Positions 29,279 to 41,290 of a stretch of 64,000 nt of DNA are shown here, piece after piece. Each line of letters begins with the position of its first letter. The first letter of the stretch is position 1. A model generated the notes under the pieces. The model saw nothing but the letters and a program-made list of their open reading frames with translations. It was not told where the DNA came from and searched no databases. Source of the stretch: Paramesorhizobium deserti. GTDB taxonomy: Bacteria > Pseudomonadota > Alphaproteobacteria > Rhizobiales > Rhizobiaceae. Location of the stretch: assembly GCF_001558695.1 (NCBI RefSeq), contig NZ_LNTU01000012.1, forward strand, positions 372,001-436,000. Direction: 5' to 3'. The position numbers were made by a program, and so were the translations under genes.

Positions 29279-29668
29279 ATGTGCAAGCTCTTCATCGGCG
29301 CTAATCCGGCGCTCTGGCAAAGTGTCACCCGTTCCATGCGGATCGATGGCGTCGTCACCAGCGTGCGGCTCGAGAGCTTCTTCTGGTATGCACTGGAGGA
29401 TATCGCCGCCCGCGACCGGCTGACCCTCAGCCAGCTGATTGGCCGGCTCTATAATGAATCGCTGCAAGCCGGGCACGATCTCGACAATTTCGCCTCGTTC
29501 CTGCGTGTCTGTTGCGGCCGCTACCTCGCTCTGCAACTCGACGGCTCGATTCCCACGGACAAGGATACGGCCATCGCCTCGCTCGACGCCGATAGCGTGC
29601 TGGCGCGCGAGGAGCGCCGCTATGCGGGAAGCAAAGTGCGCCATTTCGGCTTGGCGGCGAGGCATTGA
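29279..29668 (+). CDS. Ribbon-helix-helix domain protein
   Basis: A 129-residue protein. VVTSVRLESFFWYALEDIAARDRLTLSQLIGRLYNES forms a ribbon-helix-helix domain of the type found in alphaproteobacterial proteins (a beta strand of alternating residues then two helices), which usually binds DNA as a dimer. GGGAGG lies six bases before ATG 29279. No antitoxin partner is nearby, so a role as a small regulator is inferred. Confidence 0.75.
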   Translation: MCKLFIGANPALWQSVTRSMRIDGVVTSVRLESFFWYALEDIAARDRLTLSQLIGRLYNESLQAGHDLDNFASFLRVCCGRYLALQLDGSIPTDKDTAIASLDADSVLAREERRYAGSKVRHFGLAARH

Positions 29669-29698
29669 TTGTTGAGCAGGTGTTCAGCGGGGGGCGTT

Positions 29699-29848
29699 GA
29701 GGCATGGATCCCAGTGACAAGCACTGGATGACGGCAGTTTGGCTGTTGACGGCCAATCGTTAACGCCTCCACCGGCAAGGCCGTTTCAGCAAAGGCGAGA
29801 CATCTCCACTTCCGTCATTCCAGTGCTTGTCACTGGAATCCATGCCTC
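29699..29848. repeat. 150-base element with palindromic inverted ends
   Basis: The left end GAGGCATGGATCCCAGTG continues with ACAAGCACTGGAT, and the right end is its inverted copy finishing ATCCATGCCTC at 29848; each end is itself a palindrome. About 90 unrelated bases lie between. The same end sequence forms the compact palindrome at 25349-25389. No ORF is carried, as in small non-autonomous intergenic repeats. The remaining 135 bases before icd show only its ribosome site. Confidence 0.75.
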
Positions 29849-29983
29849 GCCATCCAAGCCGGGCGCGACGGCACAGAACGGCGTCACTCCCATCAACCCT
29901 TAGAGAGAAAAACGCCATAGAGCTTTGCCTTGGCGCGAGCCGGTGCTATAGGGGCGCGACCCATCAAGAAAGAGGCTTTTTCA

Positions 29984-31201
29984 ATGGCGAAGATCAAGGT
30001 TGCGAACCCGGTTGTCGAGCTCGATGGCGACGAGATGACGCGCATCATCTGGCAGTTCATCAAGGACAAGCTCATCCATCCCTATCTGGATATCGATCTG
30101 AAATATTACGATCTTTCGGTCGAGAACCGCGATGCCACCAATGATCAGGTCACGATCGACGCCGCCAATGCGATCAAGGAGCATGGCGTCGGCGTCAAAT
30201 GCGCGACCATCACGCCGGACGAGGCCCGCGTCGAGGAATTCAAGCTCAAGAAGATGTGGAAGTCGCCCAACGGCACCATCCGCAACATTCTGGGCGGCGT
30301 GATCTTCCGCGAGCCGATCATCTGCAAGAACGTGCCGCGCCTGGTGCCCGGCTGGACGCAGCCGATCATCGTCGGCCGCCATGCCTTTGGCGACCAGTAC
30401 CGGGCGACCGATTTCAAGTTCCCCGGCAAGGGCAAGCTCTCCATCAAGTTCGTCGGCGACGACGGCAAGGTGATCGAGCACGAGGTCTATGATGCGCCTG
30501 GCTCTGGCGTGGCACTCGCCATGTACAATCTCGACGAATCGATCAAGGAATTTGCCCGCGCCTCGCTCAATTATGGGCTGCAGCGCGGCTATCCCGTCTA
30601 TCTCTCGACCAAGAACACGATCCTGAAAGCCTATGACGGCCGCTTCAAGGATATCTTCCAGGAGATCTACGAGGCCGAGTTCAAGGCGGAATTCGAAAAG
30701 AAGAAGATCTGGTACGAGCATCGCCTGATCGACGACATGGTCGCCTCGGCGCTCAAATGGTCGGGCGGCTATGTCTGGGCCTGCAAGAACTATGATGGCG
30801 ACGTGCAGTCGGATATCGTGGCGCAGGGCTTCGGCTCGCTCGGCCTGATGACCTCCGTTCTGATGACGCCGGACGGCAAGACGGTCGAGGCGGAAGCCGC
30901 ACACGGCACCGTCACCCGCCACTACCGCCAGCACCAGAAGGGTCAGGAGACCTCGACCAACTCGATCGCCTCGATCTTCGCCTGGACGCGTGGCCTTGCG
31001 CACCGCGCCAAGCTCGACGACAATGCCGAACTGAAGCGCTTTGCCGACACGCTGGAGAAGGTCTGCGTCGACACCGTCGAATCGGGCTTCATGACCAAGG
31101 ATCTGGCGCTGCTGATCGGCCCGGATCAGCCCTGGCTCTCGACCACCGGCTTCCTCGACAAGATCGACGAGAACCTGCAGAAGGCGATGGCTACCGCCTG
31201 A
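29984..31201 (+). CDS. icd: NADP-dependent isocitrate dehydrogenase
   Basis: A 405-residue homodimer-type enzyme of the citric acid cycle converting isocitrate to 2-oxoglutarate, CO2 and NADPH. Its eukaryote-like sequence ([39 protein letters not shown]; metal-binding [45 protein letters not shown]) is characteristic of Brucella and rhizobia. ATG 29984 has AGAGG upstream and matches relatives; an ATG-like start at 29930 is not supported. Transcribed alone, ending in a clear terminator. Confidence 0.97.
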   Translation: MAKIKVANPVVELDGDEMTRIIWQFIKDKLIHPYLDIDLKYYDLSVENRDATNDQVTIDAANAIKEHGVGVKCATITPDEARVEEFKLKKMWKSPNGTIRNILGGVIFREPIICKNVPRLVPGWTQPIIVGRHAFGDQYRATDFKFPGKGKLSIKFVGDDGKVIEHEVYDAPGSGVALAMYNLDESIKEFARASLNYGLQRGYPVYLSTKNTILKAYDGRFKDIFQEIYEAEFKAEFEKKKIWYEHRLIDDMVASALKWSGGYVWACKNYDGDVQSDIVAQGFGSLGLMTSVLMTPDGKTVEAEAAHGTVTRHYRQHQKGQETSTNSIASIFAWTRGLAHRAKLDDNAELKRFADTLEKVCVDTVESGFMTKDLALLIGPDQPWLSTTGFLDKIDENLQKAMATA

Positions 31202-31227
31202 GCGGCCGCTACAGACACATAAATTTC

Positions 31228-31256
31228 AAACCCGGCCGCAAGGCCGGGTTTTTCTT
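31228..31256 (+). terminator. icd: Terminator of icd
   Basis: AAACCCGGCC (31228-31237) and GGCCGGGTTT (31242-31251) around GCAA, followed by TTCTTTT, form a strong factor-independent terminator. Confidence 0.92.
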
Positions 31257-31315
31257 TTCATGAAGCTGATGCATGCTGCGGCTACCGGAGGAATAACGCA
31301 TAAGGAGGCGCCGTC

Positions 31316-31945
31316 ATGGCCGAACTCACGCTCTACACCAACCCGATGTCGCGCGGCCGCATCGCCCGCTGGATGCTGGAGGAAATCGGCGAGCCCTATG
31401 ATGTGGAAATTCTCGATTTCGGCCCACCGATGAAGAATGACGACTATTGCGCAATCAACCCCATGGGCAAGGTTCCGGCGCTGCGCCATGGCTCGTCCGT
31501 CGTGACCGAGGCGGCCGCGATCTGCGCCTATCTTGCCGAGACCTTTCCGCAGGCCGGACTGGCGCCCCGCCCCGACGAGCGCGCGAACTATTATCGCTGG
31601 ATGTTCTTCGCCGCCGGCCCGGTCGAGGCGGCATTGACCAACCATGCGCTGGGGCTGGAGCCGCCGGCAGATCGGAGCACCATGGTCGGCTACGGCAGCT
31701 TCGAGACCGTCGTCGATACGCTGGAGAAAGCCGTGTCGCGTCACCCCTATATCGCCGGCGACCGTTTCACCGCCGCCGATGTCTATGTCGGCTCGCATGT
31801 CTCCTGGGGCATGCAGTTCGGCACGCTTCCAACGCGCCCTGCTTTCGCCGCCTATTCGGACCGGCTAAGGGATCGCGAGGCCCAGAAACGCGCCTTTCAA
31901 CTGGATGACGCTGCTGCGGAGAGCATGAAAAAGGCAAACGCCTGA
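31316..31945 (+). CDS. Glutathione S-transferase
   Basis: A 209-residue GST. The N-terminal thioredoxin-fold half has ELTLYTNPMSRGRIARWMLEE with the catalytic-loop Ser of PMSRG, NPMGKVPALRHGSSVVTEAAAICAYLAE for glutathione binding; the helical half includes ADVYVGSHVSWGMQFG. AAGGAGG precedes ATG 31316. It is convergent with the ArsR gene. Substrate unknown; detoxification is likely. Confidence 0.9.
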   Translation: MAELTLYTNPMSRGRIARWMLEEIGEPYDVEILDFGPPMKNDDYCAINPMGKVPALRHGSSVVTEAAAICAYLAETFPQAGLAPRPDERANYYRWMFFAAGPVEAALTNHALGLEPPADRSTMVGYGSFETVVDTLEKAVSRHPYIAGDRFTAADVYVGSHVSWGMQFGTLPTRPAFAAYSDRLRDREAQKRAFQLDDAAAESMKKANA

Positions 31946-31957
31946 CGGCGGCGGCAC

Positions 31958-32635
31958 TTACTCGATCGAAAATGCGGAACGAAACGCCTGCGCGCCGGTG
32001 GGGGTAAAAGAAATGACGCGGCCCTCGAGCCGCCGCGCCCAACCCCGTTCAATAAAACTGTCGAGAAGGGCGGCCCCCAGCGCGCCGCCCAGATGGTTGC
32101 GCCGCTCGCTCCAGTCGAGGCAGGCGCGGCAGAGGGGCCGCTTGCCCTTCTCCAGCCGATCAATATCGACACCGAGACCGATGAAGAAATCCCGGCCCTT
32201 GGTCGTCAGCGCCAGATCGGCGTCCTCGGCAACGAGGTGAAGCCGGCGCGCCGCGTCGAGCATCTCGACGCCGCGTTCTCCAGCCAGATGATCATAGCAG
32301 ATGCGCGCCGTGCGCAGCGCCTGGTCCTTCGGCCCCGTGCGGACGCGCACCGCGCCTGTGCGCTGGGCAAGCCCCATCAGCCGCTCCAGCACTTCCGCCA
32401 CATCCGACCCGGACAGGCGGAAATAGCGATGCCGCCCCTGCTTTTCCACATCGATGAGATTGGCCTCGCTGAGCTTGGCCAGATGCCCGCTCGCCGTCTG
32501 CAAAGTGACGCCGGCAAGCCCGGCAAGCTCGCTCGCCGTCAGCGCGCGGCCGTCCATCAACGCCGTCAGCATATTGGCCCGTGCCGGATCTCCGAGCAGC
32601 GCCGCGATCTTTGCAATGACAGGACCGTCTTTCAT
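31958..32635 (-). CDS. ArsR-family regulator
   Basis: A 225-residue protein with an N-terminal winged helix (IAALLGDPARANMLTALMDGRALTASELAGLAGVTLQTASGHLAKLSEANLI) of the ArsR type and a longer C-terminal part (about 110-225) with a CRACLDW Cys pair that might sense a metal or thiol reagent. The C-terminal extension is found in a subgroup that regulates small oxidoreductases. Divergent from the NIPSNAP gene over 80 nt. Confidence 0.85.
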   Translation of the reverse strand: MKDGPVIAKIAALLGDPARANMLTALMDGRALTASELAGLAGVTLQTASGHLAKLSEANLIDVEKQGRHRYFRLSGSDVAEVLERLMGLAQRTGAVRVRTGPKDQALRTARICYDHLAGERGVEMLDAARRLHLVAEDADLALTTKGRDFFIGLGVDIDRLEKGKRPLCRACLDWSERRNHLGGALGAALLDSFIERGWARRLEGRVISFTPTGAQAFRSAFSIE

Positions 32636-32715
32636 AGTTCGATGCTAACCGAAGCATGACTTTTGTTCAAGCGGTAGATTGTGTTCATCGAAAACGAGAC
32701 TTTTCAGGAGAACCG

Positions 32716-33045
32716 ATGATCACCTGCTTCATCCGCTATGAGATCGACCCGTTCAGGAAGGACGCTTTTGCCGAATATGCGCGCAACTGGGGCCAGGCCA
32801 TTCCGCGCTGCGGCGCCGACCTGATCGGCTATTTCGGGCCGCATGAGGGCTCGGCCACCACCGCCTTTGGCGTCTACAATATCGAAAACCTGGCCGCTTA
32901 CGAAGCCTACCGCGCGCGTCTGGCCGACAATCCGCTGGGGCGCGCCAATTATGAGTTCGCCAAGCGCGAGCGTTTCATCCTGAAGGAGGACCGAATGTTC
33001 CTGAAGCTCGTCTCTACCCCGCATGCGGAGCTGATCCGGCCATGA
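32716..33045 (+). CDS. NIPSNAP-family protein
   Basis: A 109-residue ferredoxin-like (dimeric alpha-beta barrel) protein. ITCFIRYEIDPFRKDAFAEYARNW and LIGYFGPHEGSATTAFGVYNIENLAAYEAYR match the NIPSNAP family, whose bacterial roles are unclear. AGGAG precedes ATG 32716. It overlaps the next gene by four bases (ATGA). Confidence 0.85.
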   Translation: MITCFIRYEIDPFRKDAFAEYARNWGQAIPRCGADLIGYFGPHEGSATTAFGVYNIENLAAYEAYRARLADNPLGRANYEFAKRERFILKEDRMFLKLVSTPHAELIRP

Positions 33046-33392
33046 TCGCAGTGATCTTCGAAGTGTGGCCGGCGGATGAGGAGCGCCGGGCGCAATATCT
33101 CGACATCGCCGCCGATTTGCGTGACAAGTTGCTGACGATCGACGGGTTCATCTCCATCGAGCGGTTTCAGAGCCTGAACGAGCCGGGAAAGCTCCTGTCG
33201 CTTTCCTTCTGGCGTGACGAGGAGGCGGTGAAAGCGTGGCGCACCCTGCCGGCACACCGAGTCGCCCAGGCGAAGGGCCGCGCCAGCGTCTTCGAGGATT
33301 ACCGGCTGCGCGTCGCCCACGTCCTGCGCGATTACGGGCTCGACGACCGCGACGAGGCGCCGGAAGACAGCCGGGGAATTCACGATATCTGA
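33042..33392 (+). CDS. Antibiotic biosynthesis monooxygenase-like protein
   Basis: A 116-residue ABM-domain protein: the ferredoxin-like MIAVIFEVWPADEERRAQYLDIAADLR and IERFQSLNEPGKLLSLSFWRDEEAVKAWR segments, with the conserved FWR, are typical. ABM proteins include cofactor-free monooxygenases, haem-degrading enzymes and quinone-handling enzymes; the precise type is unclear. Cotranslated with the NIPSNAP gene; both may be controlled by the divergent ArsR regulator. Confidence 0.85.
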   Translation: MIAVIFEVWPADEERRAQYLDIAADLRDKLLTIDGFISIERFQSLNEPGKLLSLSFWRDEEAVKAWRTLPAHRVAQAKGRASVFEDYRLRVAHVLRDYGLDDRDEAPEDSRGIHDI

Positions 33393-33431
33393 GGCTCGGG
33401 GGCGGGAGTTTCCCGCCCGCCAGTTCGCGTC

Positions 33432-34244
33432 TCAAGCCGGCAACTTGCTGAATTTCCGCAAAGTTCTGTCCACCGTGGATTCAGGCAGGAAGCGGCGCAT
33501 GAACCGGACCTGCCCAGCCAGTTTCCCGGCGGTGTAGCGTCGTTTCGGCTGCGCTTCGGCGGCAGCCTTCACGACGGCTTCCGCCACGACTTCGGGGGCA
33601 TCACCCGCCAGCACGCCGCTGCGCATCTGCTCCTCCATCTGAGCGCGGATCTGGTCGTAGATGGGCAGCGGCCGATCGGGACGCGTCGTATTTTCTTCAA
33701 ACGATGTGCGCGTGAGGCCCGGCTCAACGAGAACCACCCGAATGCCGAAGGTGCGAAGTTCGTGATCGAGTGATTCCGAATAGCCTTCGACCGCATGTTT
33801 GGTGGATGCGTAAAGCGCATTATAGGGAGACGGGATCAGCCCCAGAATGGAACTGATGTTGACGATCCTGCCCGTCCGCTGCCGCCGCATGATCGGCAAT
33901 ACCGCATTCGTCACCCGGAGGACGCCGAAGACGTTCACGTCGAATAAAGCCTGAGCCTGCGCGGCAGAGGATTCCTCGCCGCCGCCAAGCAACCCTATGC
34001 CGGCATTGTTGACAAGCAGATCGATACGCCCCGCCTTGCGCAGAACCTCATCCACCATCTTCTCCACAGACGCATCATCGGTTACGTCACAGACCAGCAT
34101 CTCGATACCGTCCGCCTCGCCCACCGCTTTCCTGCTGGTTCCAAACACACGATAGCCGGCGCGCCCGAGGGCCTTGGCCGTTGCAAGGCCAATGCCCGAG
34201 GATGCGCCTGTGACCACGGCCACGCGATCATCCGTCCTGATCAT
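33432..34244 (-). CDS. SDR-family oxidoreductase
   Basis: A 270-residue classical short-chain dehydrogenase. The cofactor motif VVTGASSGIGLATAKALGRAGYRV (residues 9-32), NNAGIGLLGGGEES, the catalytic Ser in NISSILGLI, and YxxxK in YNALYASTKHAVEGYSESL are intact. It is divergent from an HxlR regulator through an operator-rich gap, so it is likely induced by a compound it processes. Substrate unknown. Confidence 0.92.
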   Translation of the reverse strand: MIRTDDRVAVVTGASSGIGLATAKALGRAGYRVFGTSRKAVGEADGIEMLVCDVTDDASVEKMVDEVLRKAGRIDLLVNNAGIGLLGGGEESSAAQAQALFDVNVFGVLRVTNAVLPIMRRQRTGRIVNISSILGLIPSPYNALYASTKHAVEGYSESLDHELRTFGIRVVLVEPGLTRTSFEENTTRPDRPLPIYDQIRAQMEEQMRSGVLAGDAPEVVAEAVVKAAAEAQPKRRYTAGKLAGQVRFMRRFLPESTVDRTLRKFSKLPA

Positions 34245-34273
34245 CTGATCTCAATTCTCCTGTTGAAGGCTGG

Positions 34274-34331
34274 ACTAACTTCACCGAGGAAGTTAGTATC
34301 ATTTTGAATGTAAGTCACTATCAAAATGATA
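34274..34331. promoter_or_regulatory. Two perfect inverted repeats, candidate HxlR operators
   Basis: ACTAACTTC (34274-34282) / GAAGTTAGT (34289-34297) and TATCATTTTGA (34297-34307) / TCAAAATGATA (34321-34331) follow each other in the divergent promoter region of the SDR and HxlR genes; the second ends on the HxlR start codon. They fit a self-regulating dimeric repressor. Confidence 0.7.
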
Positions 34332-34768
34332 TGAACAACAAGAATCTTTTCGACGAGCCATGCCCGATCGCGCGCAGCCTGACACTCTTCGGCGACGCGT
34401 GGAGCATGTTGATATTGCGGGATGCGAATGCCGGCCTCACGCGTTTCGACGATTTCCGCAAAAATCTCGGCATCGCGCCGACAATGCTCACGCGTCGTCT
34501 CGCGGTTCTGACGGAGGAAGGCCTTTTGGAAAAGCGGCGCTACTCGGAGCGGCCGCCGCGTGATGAATATGTGCTGACGGCTGCCGGCCACGATTTTCTG
34601 CCGGTGCTCTTCATGATCGGCGCCTGGGGCGGCAAGCATCGCGGCGGCGGCAGGTTAACGCGCTTCCTGGATGCCGAAACGGGAACGGACATCGAGCCTG
34701 TCGCCGTGGATAACGTCACCGGTGCAAGGATTGGGACGCGCGCGATACGCATCGTTAAGCCGGAATGA
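34331..34768 (+). CDS. HxlR-family regulator
   Basis: A 145-residue HxlR protein: CPIARSLTLFGDAWSMLILRDANAGLTRFDDFRKNLGIAPTMLTRRLAVLTEEGLLEKR is the winged helix, with the conserved Cys at residue 12 from ATG 34331. A longer frame from 34304 is not favoured, since the operator spans that start. It should repress the divergent SDR gene and itself. Convergent with alaS. Confidence 0.88.
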   Translation: MNNKNLFDEPCPIARSLTLFGDAWSMLILRDANAGLTRFDDFRKNLGIAPTMLTRRLAVLTEEGLLEKRRYSERPPRDEYVLTAAGHDFLPVLFMIGAWGGKHRGGGRLTRFLDAETGTDIEPVAVDNVTGARIGTRAIRIVKPE

Positions 34769-34826
34769 CGACGATCCGCCTTCATCGGAAGGCGATGAAG
34801 GCGGATCGACCTATTTCCTGGCGGGA

Positions 34827-37484
<2,658 letters not shown>

Positions 37485-37791
37485 GTTCCAAACCTTTGGG
37501 CTCTTGCCGTGCCGGGTATGCGCTGGCCGACCGGCTTCGCCTTCTGAATTGATCTCAGCCCGGACATCTGCTCTTGACGCAAAATTCGGGCAGCGCCCGG
37601 ACCGCCCGCTTTTAGCGATGCCGCGCACCCCTGTCCAGATAATCCGGCAGCTGAAAAGCAGCGAGAAAATTCCGCCGGAATGTCGCCGGACAAAAGCAAA
37701 AGCCCGCGCTGTTTCCTCCATGAGAGGGAAAGCGCGGGCCGCATCCTGAATATATGAGCCGATCACCGAATTCCGGAAATCAGCGCTTCTT
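37485..37791. promoter_or_regulatory. recA-alaS intergenic region with recA terminator
   Basis: Downstream of recA (reverse strand) GCCCGCGC with a mostly paired TTTCC arm and its complement (37697-37739) form a terminator with a T-rich end. The rest, up to the alaS start, must hold the alaS promoter. I see no T-box or other riboswitch. Confidence 0.65.
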
Positions 37792-38883
<1,092 letters not shown>

Positions 38884-39207
38884 GTTACACTACCCCTGTG
38901 TGGTGCATGAAGCCCGGACGATCCGTTCTTGAAAACTATTTGTATCTGTTTTGTTCTCATTTGGCAAGACGATCAACGCTTTGAAATCAAAAGACAATCC
39001 AAAAATGTTCCATCTATGTTCTTGAGTAGACGGCCAATCTCGCTTCCCGAAAAAGGCGATCCATGCGCTGCCCGGGACCAGCATCTTCATGATGCGATTC
39101 GGCTTGGGCGCTGGATTTGGCATGCCGTGCCCATCGGAAAAGACAGACAATAAAAAAAGCGCGGCCCCGAAGGACCGCGCTTCTGCATCTGCCATATCCG
39201 GCGGATT
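38884..39207. promoter_or_regulatory. recA: recA promoter region with alphaproteobacterial LexA box
   Basis: GTTC (39007-39010), seven bases, GTTC (39018-39021) match the GTTC-N7-GTTC (GAAC-N7-GAAC) LexA box of Alphaproteobacteria, 124-138 nt before the recA start. The right end (39152-39180) is the terminator of the next gene. No ORF is credible in the 324 bases. Confidence 0.75.
39152..39180 (-). terminator. Terminator of the OmpA-type lipoprotein gene
   Basis: A GCGCGG-type stem with CGAA loop lies at 39159-39180, followed on the reverse strand by seven T (39152-39158). One base pair is mismatched. Confidence 0.8.
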
Positions 39208-39876
39208 TTACCCCTGAGCGCCGGTAAGCGGCGAAATCTGGATCTCGACGCGGCGGTTCTGTGCACGGCCGGCTTCGCTAGAGTTCGAAGCAATCGGCTG
39301 CGTGTCGCCATAGCCGATGACGGCGAAACGGCGCTGATCGATGCCCTGGCTGCCCAGATAATTGGCGACCGACTGGGCGCGACGCTGCGAAAGCTGCTGG
39401 TTATAACTGGCGCTGCCGGTCGAATCGGTATGGCCGTAGATGTCGACCAGCGACTGGTTGAACTTGCGCAGCACGATCGCCACCGAATTGAGCGTCGAAT
39501 AGAACTGGCTCTTCACCGCATCCTGATCGGTGTCGAAGGTGATGTTCGACGGCATGTTCAGGACGATGTTGTCGCCATTGCGGGTGACTGAAACGCCCGT
39601 GCCCTGGAGCTGGGCGCGCAGCTCGGCTTCCTGACGGTCCATATAATTGCCGATGGCGCCGCCGGTGAGCGCGCCGATGCCCGCGCCGATCAGCACGGCA
39701 TTGCGCTGCGCACGGCTCGAGCCGCCGACGGCCAGGCCGCCCAGCGCGCCAAGACCTGCGCCGATGGCCGCTCCGCCGGCCGTATTCGAGATCTTCTGCT
39801 GCCCGGTATAGGGATCGGTGGTGCAGCCTGCGAGAAACGTCGCCGCCAGGGCAGCAATGGAAAACTTCTTGATCAT
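39208..39876 (-). CDS. OmpA-family outer-membrane lipoprotein
   Basis: A 222-residue lipoprotein. The lipobox LAGC puts the lipidated Cys at 18. Residues about 38-85 form a glycine-zipper (GGAAIGAGLGALGGLAVGG), and the C-terminal OmpA/MotB domain (about 115-220) contains DIYGHTDSTGSASYNQQLSQRRA, which binds peptidoglycan. This is the YiaD-type architecture. ATG 39876 fits the lipoprotein signal; the frame open to 40011 is unsupported. Envelope stability is the likely role. Confidence 0.92.
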   Translation of the reverse strand: MIKKFSIAALAATFLAGCTTDPYTGQQKISNTAGGAAIGAGLGALGGLAVGGSSRAQRNAVLIGAGIGALTGGAIGNYMDRQEAELRAQLQGTGVSVTRNGDNIVLNMPSNITFDTDQDAVKSQFYSTLNSVAIVLRKFNQSLVDIYGHTDSTGSASYNQQLSQRRAQSVANYLGSQGIDQRRFAVIGYGDTQPIASNSSEAGRAQNRRVEIQISPLTGAQG

Positions 39877-40070
39877 GAGATGATGGTCCCCGGTTGGAAT
39901 GCGTCGCGGATGATAATAGCGATTGCGGCAATAAGGTGAAGGCTTGGTTAACGCACTCTCCGCCTCACCGCAACCGCCGTCGGGCAATGCCGCCGCCTCC
40001 CCTCTGGCCAAGCACGCCGCGGCTGGCTATCGTCCGCCGTGAAAATGAGGCGCGAGAGGAGAAGCGGATA

Positions 40071-40781
40071 ATGGCGGAAAACGAAAAGCCAGTGGCGGTG
40101 ATAACGGGCGGCGGGCGCGGCATGGGCGCTGCAATCGCAAGGGAGCTGGCCGAACGGGGCTATCGCCTGGCGCTGATGTCGCCTTCGGGAAGCGCCGCCG
40201 AACTGGCGGACGAGCTCGGCGGCGTCGGCCTCAAGGGATCGGCGCAGAATCTGGCCGATCTCGAAGCGCTGGTCGATGCAGCCGTCAGCCGCTATGGCCG
40301 AATCGATGCCGTGGTCAACCATACCGGCCACCCGCCGAAGGGCGACCTTCTCGACATCACCGACGAAGGCTGGGTGCTCGGCAACGAGATGATGGTGCTG
40401 AACGTGGTGCGCATGGCGCGGCTGGTGACGCCGCTCATGCTCAGGCAAGGCAAGGGCGCCTGGGTCAACATCACCACCTTCGCCGCCTTCGAGCCGTCGC
40501 TGAAATTTCCCGTCTCCTGCGCCTATCGCGCTGCGGTCGGCGCCTACACCAAGCTCTATGCGGACCGCTATGCCGCCGACAACATCCGCATGAACGCCCT
40601 TCTTCCCGGCTATATCGACAGCCTCGACCACAAGCCGGAAACGGCCGATGCGGTGCCGATGAAGCGGGTCGGAACGGTTGAGGAGATCGCTAGGACCGCA
40701 GCCTTCCTGCTCTCCGACGATGCGGGCTACATCACCGGGCAGAACATCCGCGTCGACGGCGGCATCACGCGGCACGTGTGA
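40071..40781 (+). CDS. SDR-family oxidoreductase
   Basis: A 236-residue short-chain dehydrogenase. VITGGGRGMGAAIARELAERGYRLAL is the NAD(P) motif, and DGGITRHV ends the typical C-terminus. The usual active-site Ser and Tyr are shifted or unclear: the NITTFAAFEPS segment has Thr in place of the Ser, and CAYRAAVGAYTK replaces the common YxxxK. It may be a divergent or non-standard member. GAGAGGAG precedes ATG 40071. Confidence 0.85.
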   Translation: MAENEKPVAVITGGGRGMGAAIARELAERGYRLALMSPSGSAAELADELGGVGLKGSAQNLADLEALVDAAVSRYGRIDAVVNHTGHPPKGDLLDITDEGWVLGNEMMVLNVVRMARLVTPLMLRQGKGAWVNITTFAAFEPSLKFPVSCAYRAAVGAYTKLYADRYAADNIRMNALLPGYIDSLDHKPETADAVPMKRVGTVEEIARTAAFLLSDDAGYITGQNIRVDGGITRHV

Positions 40782-40803
40782 GCGAGGATCGCCGCCCACA
40801 AGC

Positions 40804-41175
40804 TCAGGGCAAGGTGAACTGTATGGTAAATACCCGCCCGCCGATCCCTGCGGCCAGCGTCGGCGCAAAATCGAACGGCGCGCAACGCTCGATGGCTCCG
40901 ACGGCCGCATCGATGAACGCCTTGCGCGCCTGGTCATCGCCTTTCACATGAATGGCCGTTGTCCTTGGCTGCCCGAACAGCGTTCCGTCACGCCGGAAAC
41001 TGAAACTCAGCGTAACGAAGGACCCCTCCATGTCCATGCCGGCGGGCGCAACCCAGCAGCCTTGGATCGCCTTGCCGACTTCGTCCATCGTCTTGAGCTG
41101 ATCGGCGGCGGCACAGACCGTGCTTGAGGCCAGAATAGCCCCGGAGATAAGGATGTGCATTCGGGAAAATTTCAT
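40804..41175 (-). CDS. Hypothetical secreted protein with TonB/TolA-like C-terminus
   Basis: A 123-residue protein with an N-terminal signal peptide (ending CAAA) and the mature part CWVAPAGMDMEGSFVTLSFSFRRDGTLFG...FIDAAVGAIERCAPFDF. This layout resembles the C-terminal domain of TolA/TonB-like proteins found alone in rhizobia. Two Cys (CW, RCAPF) could form a disulfide. Function unknown. Convergent with the SDR gene upstream. Confidence 0.6.
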   Translation of the reverse strand: MKFSRMHILISGAILASSTVCAAADQLKTMDEVGKAIQGCWVAPAGMDMEGSFVTLSFSFRRDGTLFGQPRTTAIHVKGDDQARKAFIDAAVGAIERCAPFDFAPTLAAGIGGRVFTIQFTLP

Positions 41176-41290
41176 ATCCGGTCAAACCTCTTTAAAAATA
41201 CAACATAAAATTGCATATTACAAAATACACAACCGTACCACTAATGTGAACAGCAAACAAACTTTGGTGATCGGGCCGTGAACCGCGGTT

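Noticed and set aside
29699-29848. CRISPR-like repeat array
   Set aside because: Only two inverted ends, no regular spacing and no cas genes.
37485-37791. T-box or amino acid riboswitch before alaS
   Set aside because: No T-box-like core or conserved aptamer seen, and T-boxes are rare in this phylum.
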